Notes: generated by a model not told the origin, from the letters alone. A DNA stretch of 46,027 nt from Treponema sp. (GCA_017549025.1 JAFYWB010000055.1:82943-128969); one strand, 5' to 3'. Positions 8,026 to 18,195 are shown, numbered from the stretch's first letter. Numbers and translations are program-made.

Positions 8026-9345
8026 CTACAGATTCCGTGACCGAATCTTACCCTTCTTGACCAATCCGTCGTGATGATGCATTTTCAACAATGCCTCAAT
8101 CTGACTCATTGTATCAAGATCTACACCAACAATAATCAGCAGTGAGGTTCCACCCATCAACATTGCAATTGACTGAGGGAAGCCAAACAAACTCTGAATG
8201 ATTGTAGGCAAAACAGCAATTCCTGCAAGATACAAAGAACCAGGTAGCACAATCCGGTTCAATACCTTCTGCAGATATTCTTCTGTTTTATCAGTTCTGA
8301 TTCCGGGGATTGAGCCGCCATTCTCCCGGATATTCTTTGCAATCTCTGCGGGATTGAACTGCACTTGTGTGTAGAAATATGCAAAGAAAATAATCAGCAA
8401 TACTAAGAAAATATTGTACCACAAACCTGTGGGTGTCAAAAATGCAGCCAATCTATTGAGCCAACGTACATCAGGTCCAAGACTGGTAGCAATTTGGAGT
8501 GGGAACTGCAAGAATGAAGAAGCAAAAATTACAGGGATTACTCCAGATGGATTAATCTTGAATGGAATATAAGTGCTTTGTCCACCATACATCTTCCGTC
8601 CAACAACACGCTTTGCATAATGCACAGGAATCTTTCTCTGTCCCTGCTGCTCGAAAACAACGAGGATGATGATTCCAACGAACATACACAAAACTACAAT
8701 CACGAATACGGGGTTGATTGTTCCTTCAGCAACAGCTGAACCCAACTCCCATACAGCGGATGGCAAGCGAGCAACGATACCAGCAAAAATCAGCATGGAG
8801 ATTCCATTTCCGATTCCACGGGCAGTAATCTGCTCACCCAGCCAGATAGTAATCATTGTTCCAGTTGTAACACTGATCATGGCAATCAATTTGAATGCCA
8901 AGGAGCTTTCCAGAACAACAGCGCCAGGAATGCTGGTAGCATACACAGTTACAGCCAAGGACTGAATCAAACAGACAAATACTGTTCCAATTCGAGTCCA
9001 AGCCTGAACCTTTTTCTGACCACCATCTTCCCGAGCAATTCTTTTCAAGCTAGGGAAGATGATAAGAGCCAACTGCATAATAATCTGTGTAGAAATGTAA
9101 GGCATTACACCCAACATGAACACGGAAAAATTAGAGAAGGCTCCACCGGCAAAAAAGTCCATGTAATCCACGAACGCATTACCACGGGTCAAGGAATCAA
9201 AGTAGGCAGTTAATGCCTGAGGATTGATTCCAGGGATTGTGAGAACACTACCAAGGCGAAAAACGGCTAGCACTACCAAGGTAAAGAAAAGTCGTTCTCT
9301 GAGTTCCTTTACCTTAAACATATTTACAATAGGATTGTTTGCCAT
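8026..9345 (-). CDS. secY: Protein translocase subunit SecY
   Basis: This is the channel-forming subunit of the Sec translocon in the inner membrane, 439 residues with the expected ten hydrophobic spans. The plug and TM2 region (GINPQALTAYF to GGAFSNFSVFMLGVMPYIS) and the basic cytoplasmic loop motif GQRKIPVHYAKR near residue 235 identify it. It is the last gene of the spc part of the operon, 17 bp after rplO. No adk, map or infA follows it, as in other spirochetes. Confidence 0.98.
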   Translation of the reverse strand: MANNPIVNMFKVKELRERLFFTLVVLAVFRLGSVLTIPGINPQALTAYFDSLTRGNAFVDYMDFFAGGAFSNFSVFMLGVMPYISTQIIMQLALIIFPSLKRIAREDGGQKKVQAWTRIGTVFVCLIQSLAVTVYATSIPGAVVLESSLAFKLIAMISVTTGTMITIWLGEQITARGIGNGISMLIFAGIVARLPSAVWELGSAVAEGTINPVFVIVVLCMFVGIIILVVFEQQGQRKIPVHYAKRVVGRKMYGGQSTYIPFKINPSGVIPVIFASSFLQFPLQIATSLGPDVRWLNRLAAFLTPTGLWYNIFLVLLIIFFAYFYTQVQFNPAEIAKNIRENGGSIPGIRTDKTEEYLQKVLNRIVLPGSLYLAGIAVLPTIIQSLFGFPQSIAMLMGGTSLLIIVGVDLDTMSQIEALLKMHHHDGLVKKGKIRSRNL

Positions 9346-9362
9346 GTCGTTTTTCGCTCCGT

Positions 9363-9815
9363 TTAGTTATTAGCTTCAGTTACCGTTCCACCGATTTTCT
9401 CGATCTTCTCTTTAGCAGAGGCGGAAACCTTATCTACAGCTACAGTAACCTTCTTTGTCAGGTCACCATTACCCAGCACCTTAACCAGAACGGCGGAATT
9501 CTTTACAAGACCCTTGGCAACCAAGGTTTCCTTGTTTACAGTTTCACCATCTGTGTACTTTGCTTCAATATCGCACAGGTTTACAATATCAAACTCCTTC
9601 TTGAAAGGATAGTTTGAAAAACCACGCTGGGCAATACGACGGAACAAGGGCATCTGTCCACCCTCAAATCCGATATACACCTTGCCACCGGAACGGGACT
9701 GCTGTCCCTTATTTCCACGACCAGCTGTTGTACCACGACCAGAGGAAGAACCACGACCAACGATTCTCTTTTTCTTGTTTGCACCAACAGGTGCTTTAAG
9801 AGTTAATTCTGACAT
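9363..9815 (-). CDS. rplO: 50S ribosomal protein uL15
   Basis: This late-assembling 50S protein contacts 23S rRNA domains, 150 residues. The Gly/Arg-rich N-terminal arm (GRGSSSGRGTTAGRGNKGQQ) and the GFEGGQMPLFRRIAQRGF stretch are typical. Its ATG overlaps the rpmD stop by one base (TAATG), indicating coupled translation. Confidence 0.98.
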   Translation of the reverse strand: MSELTLKAPVGANKKKRIVGRGSSSGRGTTAGRGNKGQQSRSGGKVYIGFEGGQMPLFRRIAQRGFSNYPFKKEFDIVNLCDIEAKYTDGETVNKETLVAKGLVKNSAVLVKVLGNGDLTKKVTVAVDKVSASAKEKIEKIGGTVTEANN

Positions 9816-10000
9816 TAGTTCATCTCCTCAACTCTAACCAAGTGAGCTACAGAAGCAACCATTCCCATGATGGAAGGAGTAGCTTCCTGCTCTACTACAG
9901 AGTTAATCTTCTTTAGACCCAAACTACGTACAGTTGCCCGCTTAGCAGGCTTCTGTCCGATTGTACTTCGTACGAGTGTAATCTTGACCTTCTTAGCCAT
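9815..10000 (-). CDS. rpmD: 50S ribosomal protein uL30
   Basis: A 61-residue protein with the classic uL30 segment IGQKPAKRATVRSLGLKKIN. It lies 3 bp after rpsE and overlaps rplO by one base, as usual for the spc operon. Confidence 0.97.
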   Translation of the reverse strand: MAKKVKITLVRSTIGQKPAKRATVRSLGLKKINSVVEQEATPSIMGMVASVAHLVRVEEMN

Positions 10001-10003
10001 ACC

Positions 10004-10516
10004 TTACCCCCACAGATCCTTCAGAGTTTTACCTCTGTTCTTTGCAACTGTACGAGCATCCATCAACTTGGTAACAGCATCGAAAGTAGCACGAACTACG
10101 TTTACAGATGTGTTTGAACCCAAGGATTTTGCCAAAACGTCAGTAGCTCCAGCAGCTTCAAGCACGGCACGTACAGGACCACCGGCAATAATACCAGTAC
10201 CAGAACAAGCAGGCTTAAGAAGTACAGATGAACTCTTGTACTCTCCGAGAATATCATGAGGAATTGTACCATTCTTAATAGGTACAGTTACCAGATTTCT
10301 CTTAGCCTTATCAATGCTCTTTCTGATAGCCTCTGTAACATCGTTGGCCTTACCAAATCCAAAGCCAACCCGACCCTTCTGATCTCCTACTACAGTCAAG
10401 GCTGAGAAAGAGAAGCGACGACCTCCCTTTACAACCTTTGCAGTACGATTCAGCTTAATCAGTTTTTCTACAAACTCTTTAGGCTGCTCTCTATCAAAAT
10501 TCTTCTGGTGTTCCAT
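10004..10516 (-). CDS. rpsE: 30S ribosomal protein uS5
   Basis: This protein lines the mRNA entry tunnel of the 30S subunit and takes part in decoding accuracy and helicase function, 170 residues. The double-stranded RNA-binding fold begins at [20 protein letters not shown] (about residues 37-56), and [24 protein letters not shown] marks the C-terminal domain. A short acidic/basic N-terminal extension precedes the domain. Confidence 0.98.
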   Translation of the reverse strand: MEHQKNFDREQPKEFVEKLIKLNRTAKVVKGGRRFSFSALTVVGDQKGRVGFGFGKANDVTEAIRKSIDKAKRNLVTVPIKNGTIPHDILGEYKSSSVLLKPACSGTGIIAGGPVRAVLEAAGATDVLAKSLGSNTSVNVVRATFDAVTKLMDARTVAKNRGKTLKDLWG

Positions 10517-10524
10517 AGCTTCTC

Positions 10525-10887
10525 CTAGAATTCAACTCCAGCCTTGCGAGCACCGTCAGCAAGAGCCTTTACAACACCGTGATACAGGTAACCGTTTCGG
10601 TCAAAAACCACAGTCTTGATATTCTTTTCGATAAGACGCTTGCCCATTGCCTCTCCCAGCTTCTCTGCATCAGCAACGGTGGGCTTTAATGAAGCAAACT
10701 CCTTTTCCAAAGTGGAAATAGAAGCCAATGTCTTTCCAACAGTATCATCAATAACCTGTACGTACAAGTTACAGTTACTGCGAGTCACAGTCATTCGAGG
10801 CCGTTCTGGTGTACCAGAAACTCGCTTTCGGATATGAATCTTTCTCTTCAGACGCTTTCTGTCTTTTTCATTAAGTTTCTTCAACAT
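10525..10887 (-). CDS. rplR: 50S ribosomal protein uL18
   Basis: This 5S rRNA-binding protein of the central protuberance is 120 residues. The basic N-terminus ([20 protein letters not shown]) and the [20 protein letters not shown] end are typical. It works with uL5 in the 5S particle. Confidence 0.98.
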   Translation of the reverse strand: MLKKLNEKDRKRLKRKIHIRKRVSGTPERPRMTVTRSNCNLYVQVIDDTVGKTLASISTLEKEFASLKPTVADAEKLGEAMGKRLIEKNIKTVVFDRNGYLYHGVVKALADGARKAGVEF

Positions 10888-10899
10888 ATCGCCTTACCC

Positions 10900-11439
10900 T
10901 TATTTAACGCCGGATTTACCGACCTTCCTTCTAATGGTCTCAGTTTCATACCGAATACCCTTACCCTTGTAGGGCTCAGGCTTCCGAAGCTTACGAATCT
11001 GTGCACAGAACTCACCAACAGCTTGCTTGTCGATTCCAGAAACACATACCTTGTTCTGTCCTTCAACAGTTACTGTAAGATTCTCAGGAATCAAGGCAAT
11101 AAAGTCTGTTGAATAACCAAGGTTCAAAACCAAAAGATTTCCCTTAACCTCAGCACGGAAACCAACACCAGTGATAACCAAGTTCTTTGTAAAACCAGTT
11201 GTTACACCAACAACCATGTTGTTAATCAGGTTGCGGTACAATCCCTGGGCAGCATTTGATGCCTTAGACTCATCACCACGACAAACGGTAATTACACCGT
11301 CATTCAGCTCAACCTTTACGTTGTCTGTATAGTCCTGGCACAACTTTCCCTTGGGACCTTCTACACAAATTGCATTTCCCTGAATGTCAACTTTAACACC
11401 AGCAGGAACGGTAATAGGAAGCTTTCCAATTCTTGACAT
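10900..11439 (-). CDS. rplF: 50S ribosomal protein uL6
   Basis: This protein lies near the factor-binding site of the 50S subunit, 179 residues, and consists of two repeated alpha/beta domains. The C-terminal [21 protein letters not shown] stretch is diagnostic. It is separated from rpsH by 12 bp with a GGGGAGGAG-type Shine-Dalgarno. Confidence 0.98.
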   Translation of the reverse strand: MSRIGKLPITVPAGVKVDIQGNAICVEGPKGKLCQDYTDNVKVELNDGVITVCRGDESKASNAAQGLYRNLINNMVVGVTTGFTKNLVITGVGFRAEVKGNLLVLNLGYSTDFIALIPENLTVTVEGQNKVCVSGIDKQAVGEFCAQIRKLRKPEPYKGKGIRYETETIRRKVGKSGVK

Positions 11440-11451
11440 GTACTCCTCCCC

Positions 11452-11850
11452 TTACCAGATTGTGCAAATCAATTCACCGCCAACCATCTGCTCAGCAGCA
11501 CGCTTACCAGTAGTAACACCCTGGCTGGTTGACACGATTACTGTACCGTATCCGTTGTGAACACGGGGCAGGTCCTTGTATCCTGAGTATACACGACGAC
11601 CAGGTGTAGAGATCTTCTTCAGACCGTGAATTACTGGTTCATTTGAATCGTCATACTTCAAGTAAATGCGGATGCTATTAGCACCATCCTGAGTCAGCTT
11701 CTTGAAGTTCTTGATGTAACCTTCAGTCTTCATGATTTTGACAATTTCCAACTTAAGCTTAGAAGCTGGAACGTCAACCTTCTCATGGCGGGCCATTGCC
11801 GCATTTCTTACCTTTGTAAGCATATCTGCTATTGGATCTGAAACGCTCAT
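11452..11850 (-). CDS. rpsH: 30S ribosomal protein uS8
   Basis: This primary 16S rRNA-binding protein is 132 residues. It starts [17 protein letters not shown] and ends with the conserved [22 protein letters not shown]. In E. coli S8 represses the spc operon by binding near the L5 start; no such site was looked for in detail here. Confidence 0.98.
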   Translation of the reverse strand: MSVSDPIADMLTKVRNAAMARHEKVDVPASKLKLEIVKIMKTEGYIKNFKKLTQDGANSIRIYLKYDDSNEPVIHGLKKISTPGRRVYSGYKDLPRVHNGYGTVIVSTSQGVTTGKRAAEQMVGGELICTIW

Positions 11851-11864
11851 TCTCTTCTCCTAAA

Positions 11865-12050
11865 CTACCAGCTGGATTTTGTTACACCAGGCAACAAGCC
11901 TTCACTAGCCAACTTGCGGAAACAAAGACGACACATCTTGTATTTCCGAAGATATCCACGGGGACGACCACAAACCTGACACCGATTGTACTTACGTGTA
12001 CTGTATTTGGCAGGCCGGGCAGCTTTAATAATCAATGATTTCTTAGCCAT
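11865..12050 (-). CDS. rpsN: 30S ribosomal protein uS14, type Z (zinc-binding)
   Basis: A 61-residue short-form S14 with a full zinc site at C24, C27, C40 and C43 and the conserved [19 protein letters not shown] core. This type needs zinc, in contrast to the longer Cys-free form of E. coli. It lies between rplE and rpsH as expected. Confidence 0.98.
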   Translation of the reverse strand: MAKKSLIIKAARPAKYSTRKYNRCQVCGRPRGYLRKYKMCRLCFRKLASEGLLPGVTKSSW

Positions 12051-12061
12051 GAATTCCTCTC

Positions 12062-12613
12062 TTACTTCCTAAAAGGCATTCCAAACTTGGTAAGCAGAGC
12101 ACGAGCATCACTGTCTGTCTCTGCACTTGTTACGATAGAGATATTCATTCCAGCGACTCTTTCAATCTTGTCAAAGTCGATTTCAGGGAAGATAATCTGC
12201 TCTGTAATACCAAGGGAGAAATTTCCGTGTCCGTCAAAACCAGTTGCCTTGATTCCACGGAAATCCTTTACACGAGGTAATGCAACATTGATCAAGCGAT
12301 CAAGGAACTCATACATCTGAGCTCCACGCAATGTTACCATTACACCAACCTCATTGCCCTGACGCAATTTGAAGTTAGCAATACTCTTCTTTGCCTTTGT
12401 TTTCACAGCCTTCTGACCGGTAATTGCCGTAATATCAGTAACTGCGGCATCAAGGAGTTTCTTATTACTAAGTGCTTCACCCACGCCCATGCTCACTACA
12501 ATCTTCTTGATTGCAGGAACCTGCATCACGGACTTGTAACCGAGTTCCTTAAACAACTCTGGGGCGATAGTGTCATTATAGACTTTCTTAAGCCGGGGTA
12601 CGTAATTACTCAT
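12062..12613 (-). CDS. rplE: 50S ribosomal protein uL5
   Basis: This 5S rRNA-binding protein contacts P-site tRNA and the small subunit, 183 residues from the chosen start. I chose the ATG at 12611-12613 ([10 protein letters not shown]) because GGAG lies ten bases upstream and the ATG overlaps the rplX stop (TAATG). A longer in-frame start six codons upstream places the Shine-Dalgarno inside the gene and is less likely. The conserved [19 protein letters not shown] stretch confirms the family. Confidence 0.97.
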   Translation of the reverse strand: MSNYVPRLKKVYNDTIAPELFKELGYKSVMQVPAIKKIVVSMGVGEALSNKKLLDAAVTDITAITGQKAVKTKAKKSIANFKLRQGNEVGVMVTLRGAQMYEFLDRLINVALPRVKDFRGIKATGFDGHGNFSLGITEQIIFPEIDFDKIERVAGMNISIVTSAETDSDARALLTKFGMPFRK

Positions 12614-12927
12614 TACAGTGTGTCTCCACATTTACGGCAAACACGATATTTCTTGTCGCCGTCGAGTTTATAACCGATTCTAGTAGGACCGCACTTTTTA
12701 CATACGATCGCTACATTGGAAATGTGCAGGGGAGCTTCAATTTCAGCGATTCCACCTGCATCCTGCTGACTCCGCTTCTTCATTGCCTTCTTTACAATGT
12801 TGCAGCCGGAAACGATAACTCTGTCCTTCTCGCGAACAACACGAACAACGTTTCCACGCTTTCCCTTGTCTTTTCCAGCAATGATCTCTACCAAGTCGTC
12901 CTTGTGGATCTTGAATTTCTTATTCAT
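12613..12927 (-). CDS. rplX: 50S ribosomal protein uL24 with C-terminal zinc ribbon
   Basis: This early assembly protein of the 50S subunit is 104 residues. A KOW-type core ([17 protein letters not shown]) is followed by a zinc ribbon with C76, C79, C97 and C100. The ATG at 12925-12927 was chosen; a TTG three codons upstream lies only two bases from the AGGAG and is unlikely. It overlaps rplE by one base. Confidence 0.97.
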   Translation of the reverse strand: MNKKFKIHKDDLVEIIAGKDKGKRGNVVRVVREKDRVIVSGCNIVKKAMKKRSQQDAGGIAEIEAPLHISNVAIVCKKCGPTRIGYKLDGDKKYRVCRKCGDTL

Positions 12928-12942
12928 ACTATCCAATTCTCC

Positions 12943-13311
12943 TTACAGAACTTCTGGGGCCAGTGACACGATCTTCATGTAGTCCATGTCACGAAGCTCA
13001 CGAGCCACGGGACCAAAAATACGCTTTCCCTTGGGGTTCTTGTTAGCGTCGATGATAACACAAGCGTTGTCATCAAAGCGAATGTAAGTTCCATCAGGGC
13101 GACGATATTCCTTGGAAATGCGTACGATTACAGCCTTTTCCACAGATCCCTTCTTAATGTTAGATGTAGGAATAGCATCCTTAACGGCTACTACAATTAC
13201 ATCTCCAATACTTGCATAACGGCGGTGTGAACCACCGAGTACCTTAATACACTGAACGAGCTTTGCACCGGAGTTGTCAGCAACGTTCAAATTAGTTTGC
13301 ATCTGAATCAT
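12943..13311 (-). CDS. rplN: 50S ribosomal protein uL14
   Basis: This protein forms an intersubunit bridge and is the docking site of the silencing factor RsfS in many bacteria. It has 122 residues from the conserved [17 protein letters not shown] start. That ATG has AGGAG eight bases upstream; an in-frame upstream extension of 18 codons runs into rpsQ and is not conserved. The C-terminal [21 protein letters not shown] stretch is diagnostic. Confidence 0.98.
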   Translation of the reverse strand: MIQMQTNLNVADNSGAKLVQCIKVLGGSHRRYASIGDVIVVAVKDAIPTSNIKKGSVEKAVIVRISKEYRRPDGTYIRFDDNACVIIDANKNPKGKRIFGPVARELRDMDYMKIVSLAPEVL

Positions 13312-13325
13312 TCTTTCTCTCCTGC

Positions 13326-13601
13326 TTATTTTGCTCGCTCGATAATCTCGGCAAGACGCCAGCACTTTTCCTTACTCAGGGGCCGGCACTCAACGATACG
13401 AACCTTGTCACCAATGTGGGCATCGTTCAACTCATCATGAGCCTTGCACTTCTTGACACGGGTAACATACTTCTTATAAAGCCGATGCAACTTCTTTGTT
13501 GTAACAGACACTACAATAGTCTTGTCCATCTTGTCACTGGTAACAATACCAACAAAAGAACGTTTTGCAGCCTTATTAGTTTGAACAACCTGCTCTTCCA
13601 C
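13326..13601 (-). CDS. rpsQ: 30S ribosomal protein uS17
   Basis: This primary 16S rRNA-binding protein is 91 residues. The core [18 protein letters not shown] and the [20 protein letters not shown] stretch are diagnostic. It has a short N-terminal extension of about 14 residues ([14 protein letters not shown]) relative to many homologues. The gene lies 10 bp after rpmC. Confidence 0.97.
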   Translation of the reverse strand: MEEQVVQTNKAAKRSFVGIVTSDKMDKTIVVSVTTKKLHRLYKKYVTRVKKCKAHDELNDAHIGDKVRIVECRPLSKEKCWRLAEIIERAK

Positions 13602-13611
13602 GGGTCAGCTC

Positions 13612-13812
13612 CTACTGGTCCTGACCGGCAATCTCTTTCTGCCGGATCAGCGTATTAATGCGTGCGATTTCTCGGCGCATTGTACGTTTCTGCATGGGGT
13701 TATCTACATGGCCGATTACCATCTGGAATCTCAAGTCCATGTATTTCTTCTTCAACTCATTCCGCTTCACGATCAATTCGGAATAGGACAGTTCTTTTTC
13801 TTTCTTTGCCAT
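13612..13812 (-). CDS. rpmC: 50S ribosomal protein uL29
   Basis: This protein sits at the exit-tunnel rim, where chaperones and SRP dock, 66 residues. It is a helical hairpin with the conserved DLRFQMVIGHVDNPMQKRTMR and IARINTLIRQKE stretches. It lies between rplP and rpsQ. Confidence 0.96.
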   Translation of the reverse strand: MAKKEKELSYSELIVKRNELKKKYMDLRFQMVIGHVDNPMQKRTMRREIARINTLIRQKEIAGQDQ

Positions 13813-13822
13813 CTTTTACTCC

Positions 13823-14242
13823 TTAGTCAATCGTGGGGCGATATGCGATCTTTGTCTTGATTGGCAATTTGCTACCAGCAAGCTTCATAGCACTTGCGGC
13901 CAATTCCAAATCAACACCACCAATTTCAAACAGAATCTGACCTGGCTTAATTACAGCAGCCCAGAACTCTGGAGAACCCTTTCCCTTACCCATTCGGGTT
14001 TCAGCAGGCTTCTTGGAAATAGGCTTATCTGGGAATACACGAATCCAAACCTGTCCCTTACGATTGATCTTACGATTCATCGCAACACGGGCAGCCTCGA
14101 TATGACGTGCAGACAACCAAATAGGCTCCATAGCAACCAGAGCGATGTCACCGAAATCGATGTTATTTCCTCTTGTTGCATTTCCCTTGATTCTACTGCG
14201 CTGCACCTTGCGGTGCATTACTCTTTTAGGTGCAAGTGCCAT
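13823..14242 (-). CDS. rplP: 50S ribosomal protein uL16
   Basis: This protein organises the A-site region of the peptidyl transferase centre, 139 residues. The ATG at 14240-14242 was chosen because AAGGAG lies six bases upstream; the GTG directly before it has only a 3-bp spacing. The conserved [19 protein letters not shown] stretch near residue 82 identifies the family. Confidence 0.98.
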   Translation of the reverse strand: MALAPKRVMHRKVQRSRIKGNATRGNNIDFGDIALVAMEPIWLSARHIEAARVAMNRKINRKGQVWIRVFPDKPISKKPAETRMGKGKGSPEFWAAVIKPGQILFEIGGVDLELAASAMKLAGSKLPIKTKIAYRPTID

Positions 14243-14244
14243 CA

Positions 14245-14991
14245 CTAACTCCTTGAAGCTTTAGCGCCACGATCTCCACGGGAAGACCGCTCACCACGCT
14301 CAGAACGATCGCGACGAGGCTTTCTTTCAACCTGACCAGCATCCTCATTCTGCTCATGACTAAACTTTGTTCCGTTATATACCCATACCTTGATACCAAT
14401 CTTACCAAAGGTTGTATGGGCCTCTGCAAAACCATAATCAATGTCAGCTCTCAGAGTGTGGAGTGGTGTTCTACCTTCCTTGTGTTCCTCTGTACGTGAC
14501 ATTTCAGCACCACCAAGACGACCGCTAATGCGAATCTTGATTCCCTGAACTCCGCCCTTCATGGCGTTTCCTGCAGCCTGCTTCAAAGCCTTGCGGAAAG
14601 AACCGCGGTTTGCCAACTGACGTGCAACGTTCTGTGCGATAAGGGAAGCGTTTACTTCAGCACGCTTAATCTCGCTTACCTTAATCTGAACCTTTTTGGT
14701 GAGCTGCTTTTGAATCTCAGCACCGATTTTCTCGATATTGGCACCTTTCTGACCAATAATCACACCAGGACGAGCGGTGTGAATCATGATGGTAACTCGC
14801 TGAGGGTGACGAATGATTCCGATATGAGAAATATCAGCATTCTTACACTCAGGCAAATCGTCGATCATCTTTCTAATCTTCAGGTCTTCCAACACCAGAT
14901 CAGCATATTCTCTGGAATCTGCATACCAGCGTGACTGCCATGTCTTGTTAATTCCAAGTCGCAGTCCGATAGGATGTACTTTCTGTCCCAT
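14245..14991 (-). CDS. rpsC: 30S ribosomal protein uS3
   Basis: This protein of the 30S head surrounds the mRNA entry and acts with S4 and S5 in unwinding mRNA, 248 residues. A KH domain holds the [20 protein letters not shown] stretch near residue 64, followed by the S3 C-terminal domain with [12 protein letters not shown]. The last 25 or so residues are an Arg/Ser/Gly-rich tail (repeats like [14 protein letters not shown]) of low complexity, longer than in many homologues. Confidence 0.98.
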   Translation of the reverse strand: MGQKVHPIGLRLGINKTWQSRWYADSREYADLVLEDLKIRKMIDDLPECKNADISHIGIIRHPQRVTIMIHTARPGVIIGQKGANIEKIGAEIQKQLTKKVQIKVSEIKRAEVNASLIAQNVARQLANRGSFRKALKQAAGNAMKGGVQGIKIRISGRLGGAEMSRTEEHKEGRTPLHTLRADIDYGFAEAHTTFGKIGIKVWVYNGTKFSHEQNEDAGQVERKPRRDRSERGERSSRGDRGAKASRS

Positions 14992-14992
14992 C

Positions 14993-15349
14993 TTATTCCC
15001 CCGCCTTTTCGTCTACAACAACAGTGATATGACACATACGCTTCAGAAGCATATCTGCACGGCCACGGGCACGGAACCATACACGCTTCAATCGAGGACC
15101 TTCGTCAATGCGAATTTCCTTTACATACAACATATCTTCATCGAGTTGCTTGTTAGCATACAGTGCGTTAGCAATTGCGGACTTCAAGGTCTCACGAATC
15201 AACTCAGCACCCTTCTGAGGCATATTCTCAAGAATAGCCATAGCCTCTGAACAGGTCTTCCGCTTGACTACATTAGCCACAGGACGAACCTTAGTGGGGG
15301 ATGCTATCAAGAATTTTGAAACGGCTTTATATCCAGTTTTCTCAGACAT
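14993..15349 (-). CDS. rplV: 50S ribosomal protein uL22
   Basis: This protein, whose beta-hairpin lines the nascent-peptide tunnel, is 118 residues from the chosen start. The gene begins with two ATG codons; the second (15347-15349) is preferred because AGGTGG ends four bases before it but only one base before the first. The conserved [20 protein letters not shown] stretch is diagnostic. Confidence 0.97.
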   Translation of the reverse strand: MSEKTGYKAVSKFLIASPTKVRPVANVVKRKTCSEAMAILENMPQKGAELIRETLKSAIANALYANKQLDEDMLYVKEIRIDEGPRLKRVWFRARGRADMLLKRMCHITVVVDEKAGE

Positions 15350-15357
15350 CATACCAC

Positions 15358-15636
15358 CTATCTTCCAGACTTCTTATCAGAACCAGCGTGACCACGGAAA
15401 ATGCGAGTAGGAGCAAACTCTCCGAGCTTGTGTCCTACAAGGTTTTCTGTAATATAAACTGGCACCCATGACTTACCATTATAAACTGAAATAGTGTTTC
15501 CAACCATTTCAGGTATAATTGTTGAACAGCGAGAATACGTTTTAATCATTTTACGATCCTCGACCTTGTTCATCTCAATAACCTTCTTGTACAGGCTCTT
15601 CTCGATAAAAGGGCCCTTCTTAACAGATCTTGACAC
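15358..15636 (-). CDS. rpsS: 30S ribosomal protein uS19
   Basis: This protein of the 30S head pairs with S13 in an intersubunit bridge, 92 residues. It starts [18 protein letters not shown] and ends with [19 protein letters not shown], both family signatures. Confidence 0.98.
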   Translation of the reverse strand: MSRSVKKGPFIEKSLYKKVIEMNKVEDRKMIKTYSRCSTIIPEMVGNTISVYNGKSWVPVYITENLVGHKLGEFAPTRIFRGHAGSDKKSGR

Positions 15637-15653
15637 GGTTATCTCCTATCCTG

Positions 15654-16481
15654 CTACTTCTTCTTCCGGCGTGAAACAATAAACTTGCTTGACACCTTCC
15701 GCTTGTTGCGGGTTTTGTATCCACGGCAAGGCTGTCCCCAAGGAGTAACTGGGTTACGTCCCTTTCCGGCGCCTTCACCACCACCAAGCGGATGATCAAC
15801 AGGGTTCATGGCCATACCACGAACAGTAGGTCTAACACCTCGCCATCTGCTACGTCCAGCTTTACCAAGCTGGGTGTTCATTCTATCTTCGTTTCCTACA
15901 ACACCGATTGTTGCGTAGCACTTCTTGTGCACACGGCGCATTTCGCTAGAGGGCAACTTGATTGTTACATAATCGCCTTCTTTAGCTGCAACCAGGGCAC
16001 TTGCACCAGCTGAACGAACCAGCTGACCACCACGACCCAAGGTCAATTCGATATTGTGAACAGTAAATCCAACAGGGATTGCTTCCAAAGGAAGAGCATT
16101 TCCAACTACTGGAGCTGCATCCTGTCCAGATACAATCTTCTGACCTACAACAAGTCCCTTAGGAGCAATGATGTAGCGCTTTTCACCATCTGCATAGAAA
16201 ATCAATGCAATGTTGGCACTGCGGTTTGGATCGTACTCAATGGTCTTTACTGTACCAGGAATACCATGCTTGTCCCGCTTAAAATCGATTTCGCGGAACT
16301 TGCGCTTATGTCCACCACCCTGGTGACGAACTGAGATTCGTCCACCGGCACCGCGGCCACCTCGCGCTTTGCGACCATGGGTCAAGCTCTTCTCAGGCTT
16401 GTCCGTGGTCAGTTCATCTTTCCGCAAGTCGATACGTGTACGTGTACCTGCGGTTATCGGCTTATATACTTTAAGAGCCAT
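15654..16481 (-). CDS. rplB: 50S ribosomal protein uL2
   Basis: This highly conserved protein is close to the peptidyl transferase centre and needed for subunit joining, 275 residues. The C-terminal [18 protein letters not shown] stretch contains the conserved histidine implicated in activity. The gene lies 36 bp after rplW. Confidence 0.99.
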   Translation of the reverse strand: MALKVYKPITAGTRTRIDLRKDELTTDKPEKSLTHGRKARGGRGAGGRISVRHQGGGHKRKFREIDFKRDKHGIPGTVKTIEYDPNRSANIALIFYADGEKRYIIAPKGLVVGQKIVSGQDAAPVVGNALPLEAIPVGFTVHNIELTLGRGGQLVRSAGASALVAAKEGDYVTIKLPSSEMRRVHKKCYATIGVVGNEDRMNTQLGKAGRSRWRGVRPTVRGMAMNPVDHPLGGGEGAGKGRNPVTPWGQPCRGYKTRNKRKVSSKFIVSRRKKK

Positions 16482-16517
16482 AGTTATTGGTTCCCCTTAC
16501 TATCATGTGTCAAAGGC

Positions 16518-16802
16518 TTAGACGCCTTCAAACACCTTGATGGTTTCGCCAGGCGCAAGCTTGACGATGGCCTTTTTCCAGTTGGAGGTTTTTCCTGCCC
16601 GGTAGCGGACACGCTTATTCTTTCCACCAACATTCATCACTGTGCAGTCCACAACCTTTACATTAAAGAGCTTGCGTACAGCTTCCTTAATCTGGATTTT
16701 TCCAGCAAAAGGACTTACCTTGAAAACGTACTTATTCTCTTCCCGCAAGATAGTTGCTTTTTCTGACAGAACAGGCTCGATAAGGATATCTTCGTACACC
16801 AT
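16518..16802 (-). CDS. rplW: 50S ribosomal protein uL23
   Basis: This tunnel-exit protein docks trigger factor and SRP, 94 residues. The stretches DILIEPVLSEKAT and FKVSPFAGKIQIKEAVRKLF are typical. Its ATG overlaps the rplD stop by one base (TAATG). Confidence 0.97.
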   Translation of the reverse strand: MVYEDILIEPVLSEKATILREENKYVFKVSPFAGKIQIKEAVRKLFNVKVVDCTVMNVGGKNKRVRYRAGKTSNWKKAIVKLAPGETIKVFEGV

Positions 16803-17434
16803 TATTCAGCCTCCGTATTGTAAAAGCCAGAAAGATTCTTGGCAGCAGACTCCAACATGATAACCTTTCTTCCGTAGAAGAGGTCATGAGCACGAAGTCT
16901 GTTATAAGAAAGGAAGGATACGGTAGGAATATTGCGTCCAGCCTGCTTAATCTTTGCATCATCATCCTTCAGAACGATTACTACACGACCCTCAGCAGGG
17001 AAATTCTTCAAAATGGACACCAAATCCTTGGTCTTTCCGCTTTCTACAGTAAAATCTTCGATTACAGTCAAAGTATCATTCTGAGCCTTCATGCTCAAAA
17101 TTGACTTCATTGCCAAGCGCTTAACCTTCTTGGGCAATGCAAAACTGAAATCCCTTGGCTTGGGTCCGAAAACCACACCGCCACCCCGTGTAAGAGGGGA
17201 TTTTTTATCACCGCGACGAGCACGACCTGTTCCCTTCTGCTTATAGGGCTTGGCATTGCTACCATGTACCTCAGAACGGTCTTTTGTGCAGGCTGTACCT
17301 ACGCGCTTATTTGCTAACTCGTTAGTGATGGCATAATAGATAACGTCTTCGTTAACAGGGAGTCCGAACACCTTATCATCAAGAGTAATAGTCCTAAGCT
17401 CTTTACCATCGACTGAATAGACTTTCTTTTCCAT
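16802..17434 (-). CDS. rplD: 50S ribosomal protein uL4
   Basis: This protein extends into the nascent-peptide tunnel, 210 residues. The extended loop stretch KPYKQKGTGRARRGDKKSPL near residue 62 is diagnostic. In enterobacteria L4 represses the S10 operon; here two hairpins between rpsJ and rplC (18071-18195) might be a target, which is speculation. Confidence 0.98.
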   Translation of the reverse strand: MEKKVYSVDGKELRTITLDDKVFGLPVNEDVIYYAITNELANKRVGTACTKDRSEVHGSNAKPYKQKGTGRARRGDKKSPLTRGGGVVFGPKPRDFSFALPKKVKRLAMKSILSMKAQNDTLTVIEDFTVESGKTKDLVSILKNFPAEGRVVIVLKDDDAKIKQAGRNIPTVSFLSYNRLRAHDLFYGRKVIMLESAAKNLSGFYNTEAE

Positions 17435-17449
17435 CGTCTTCCTCTGCCG

Positions 17450-18070
17450 TTATTTCTTTACCGCGGACTTGATGATCAGCGTACAGTCTTTATTCCCGGG
17501 TACAGACCCACGAACCATCACAACCTTCAACTCAGGATCAACCTTTACTACCTTCAGGTTCTGTACGGTAACCCGCTCATTACCCATGTGACCGGGCATC
17601 TTTATATTCTTAAAGCTGCGTCCGGGAGAGGTACACATTCCTGTTGAACCGGCTTCTCGGTGAAACTTTGAACCGTGTGTTGCACGTCCACCGTGGAAAC
17701 CCCACCTCTTCATTACACCCTGAAAGCCTTTACCCTTTGAGGTAGCGGTAACGTCTACATATCTGGTACCTTCAAAAAGCTCGATACCAATTTCATCACC
17801 TACAGCTGGCTCGGATTCAAAATCACGGAATTCCTTAAGATGCCGCTTAGGGGTGATTCCCTCAGGAAACTGTCCTGCATAAGGCTTTGTAACATTCTTG
17901 CTCTTGAGCTCTCCGAGACCAAGAACAACAGCGTCATAACCTGCAGTTTCCTTTGTCTTTCGGGCTACAACCACATTAGGATCAACGCGGATCACAGTAA
18001 CCGGTGTGAGGTTGCCGTTTTCGTCGAACACCTGGGTCATTCCCACTTTTGTTGCAATCAGACCTTTCAT
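17450..18070 (-). CDS. rplC: 50S ribosomal protein uL3
   Basis: This early assembly protein reaches the peptidyl transferase centre, 206 residues. The conserved stretches RWGFHGGRATHGSKFHREAGS and GRSFKNIKMPGHMGNERVTVQN identify it; the Gln that is N5-methylated in E. coli lies in a different local context here and was not assigned. The ATG has AAGGAG nine bases upstream. Confidence 0.98.
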   Translation of the reverse strand: MKGLIATKVGMTQVFDENGNLTPVTVIRVDPNVVVARKTKETAGYDAVVLGLGELKSKNVTKPYAGQFPEGITPKRHLKEFRDFESEPAVGDEIGIELFEGTRYVDVTATSKGKGFQGVMKRWGFHGGRATHGSKFHREAGSTGMCTSPGRSFKNIKMPGHMGNERVTVQNLKVVKVDPELKVVMVRGSVPGNKDCTLIIKSAVKK

Positions 18071-18089
18071 TCTGATATTCTCCTTAATT

Positions 18090-18179
18090 GAGGAAGCAAC
18101 TTCCTCTCTTTTCTTTCTCAGCCGCCATTCCCTGATCCGGGGAACCGTACTGTTTGCAGCACCAAAATGGTAACTGCAA
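18090..18179 (-). promoter_or_regulatory. Two hairpins in the unusually long rpsJ-rplC gap
   Basis: The 125-bp gap between rpsJ and rplC is much longer than other gaps in this operon. It holds a perfect 7-bp hairpin GAGGAAG/CTTCCTC (18090-18106, 3-nt loop) just upstream of the rplC Shine-Dalgarno and a TTGCAG/CTGCAA repeat (18154-18179). Neither is followed by a T tract, so they are not terminators; attenuation, processing or protein binding is possible. Confidence 0.35.
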
Positions 18180-18195
18180 GCACCAAGTCAACGAC

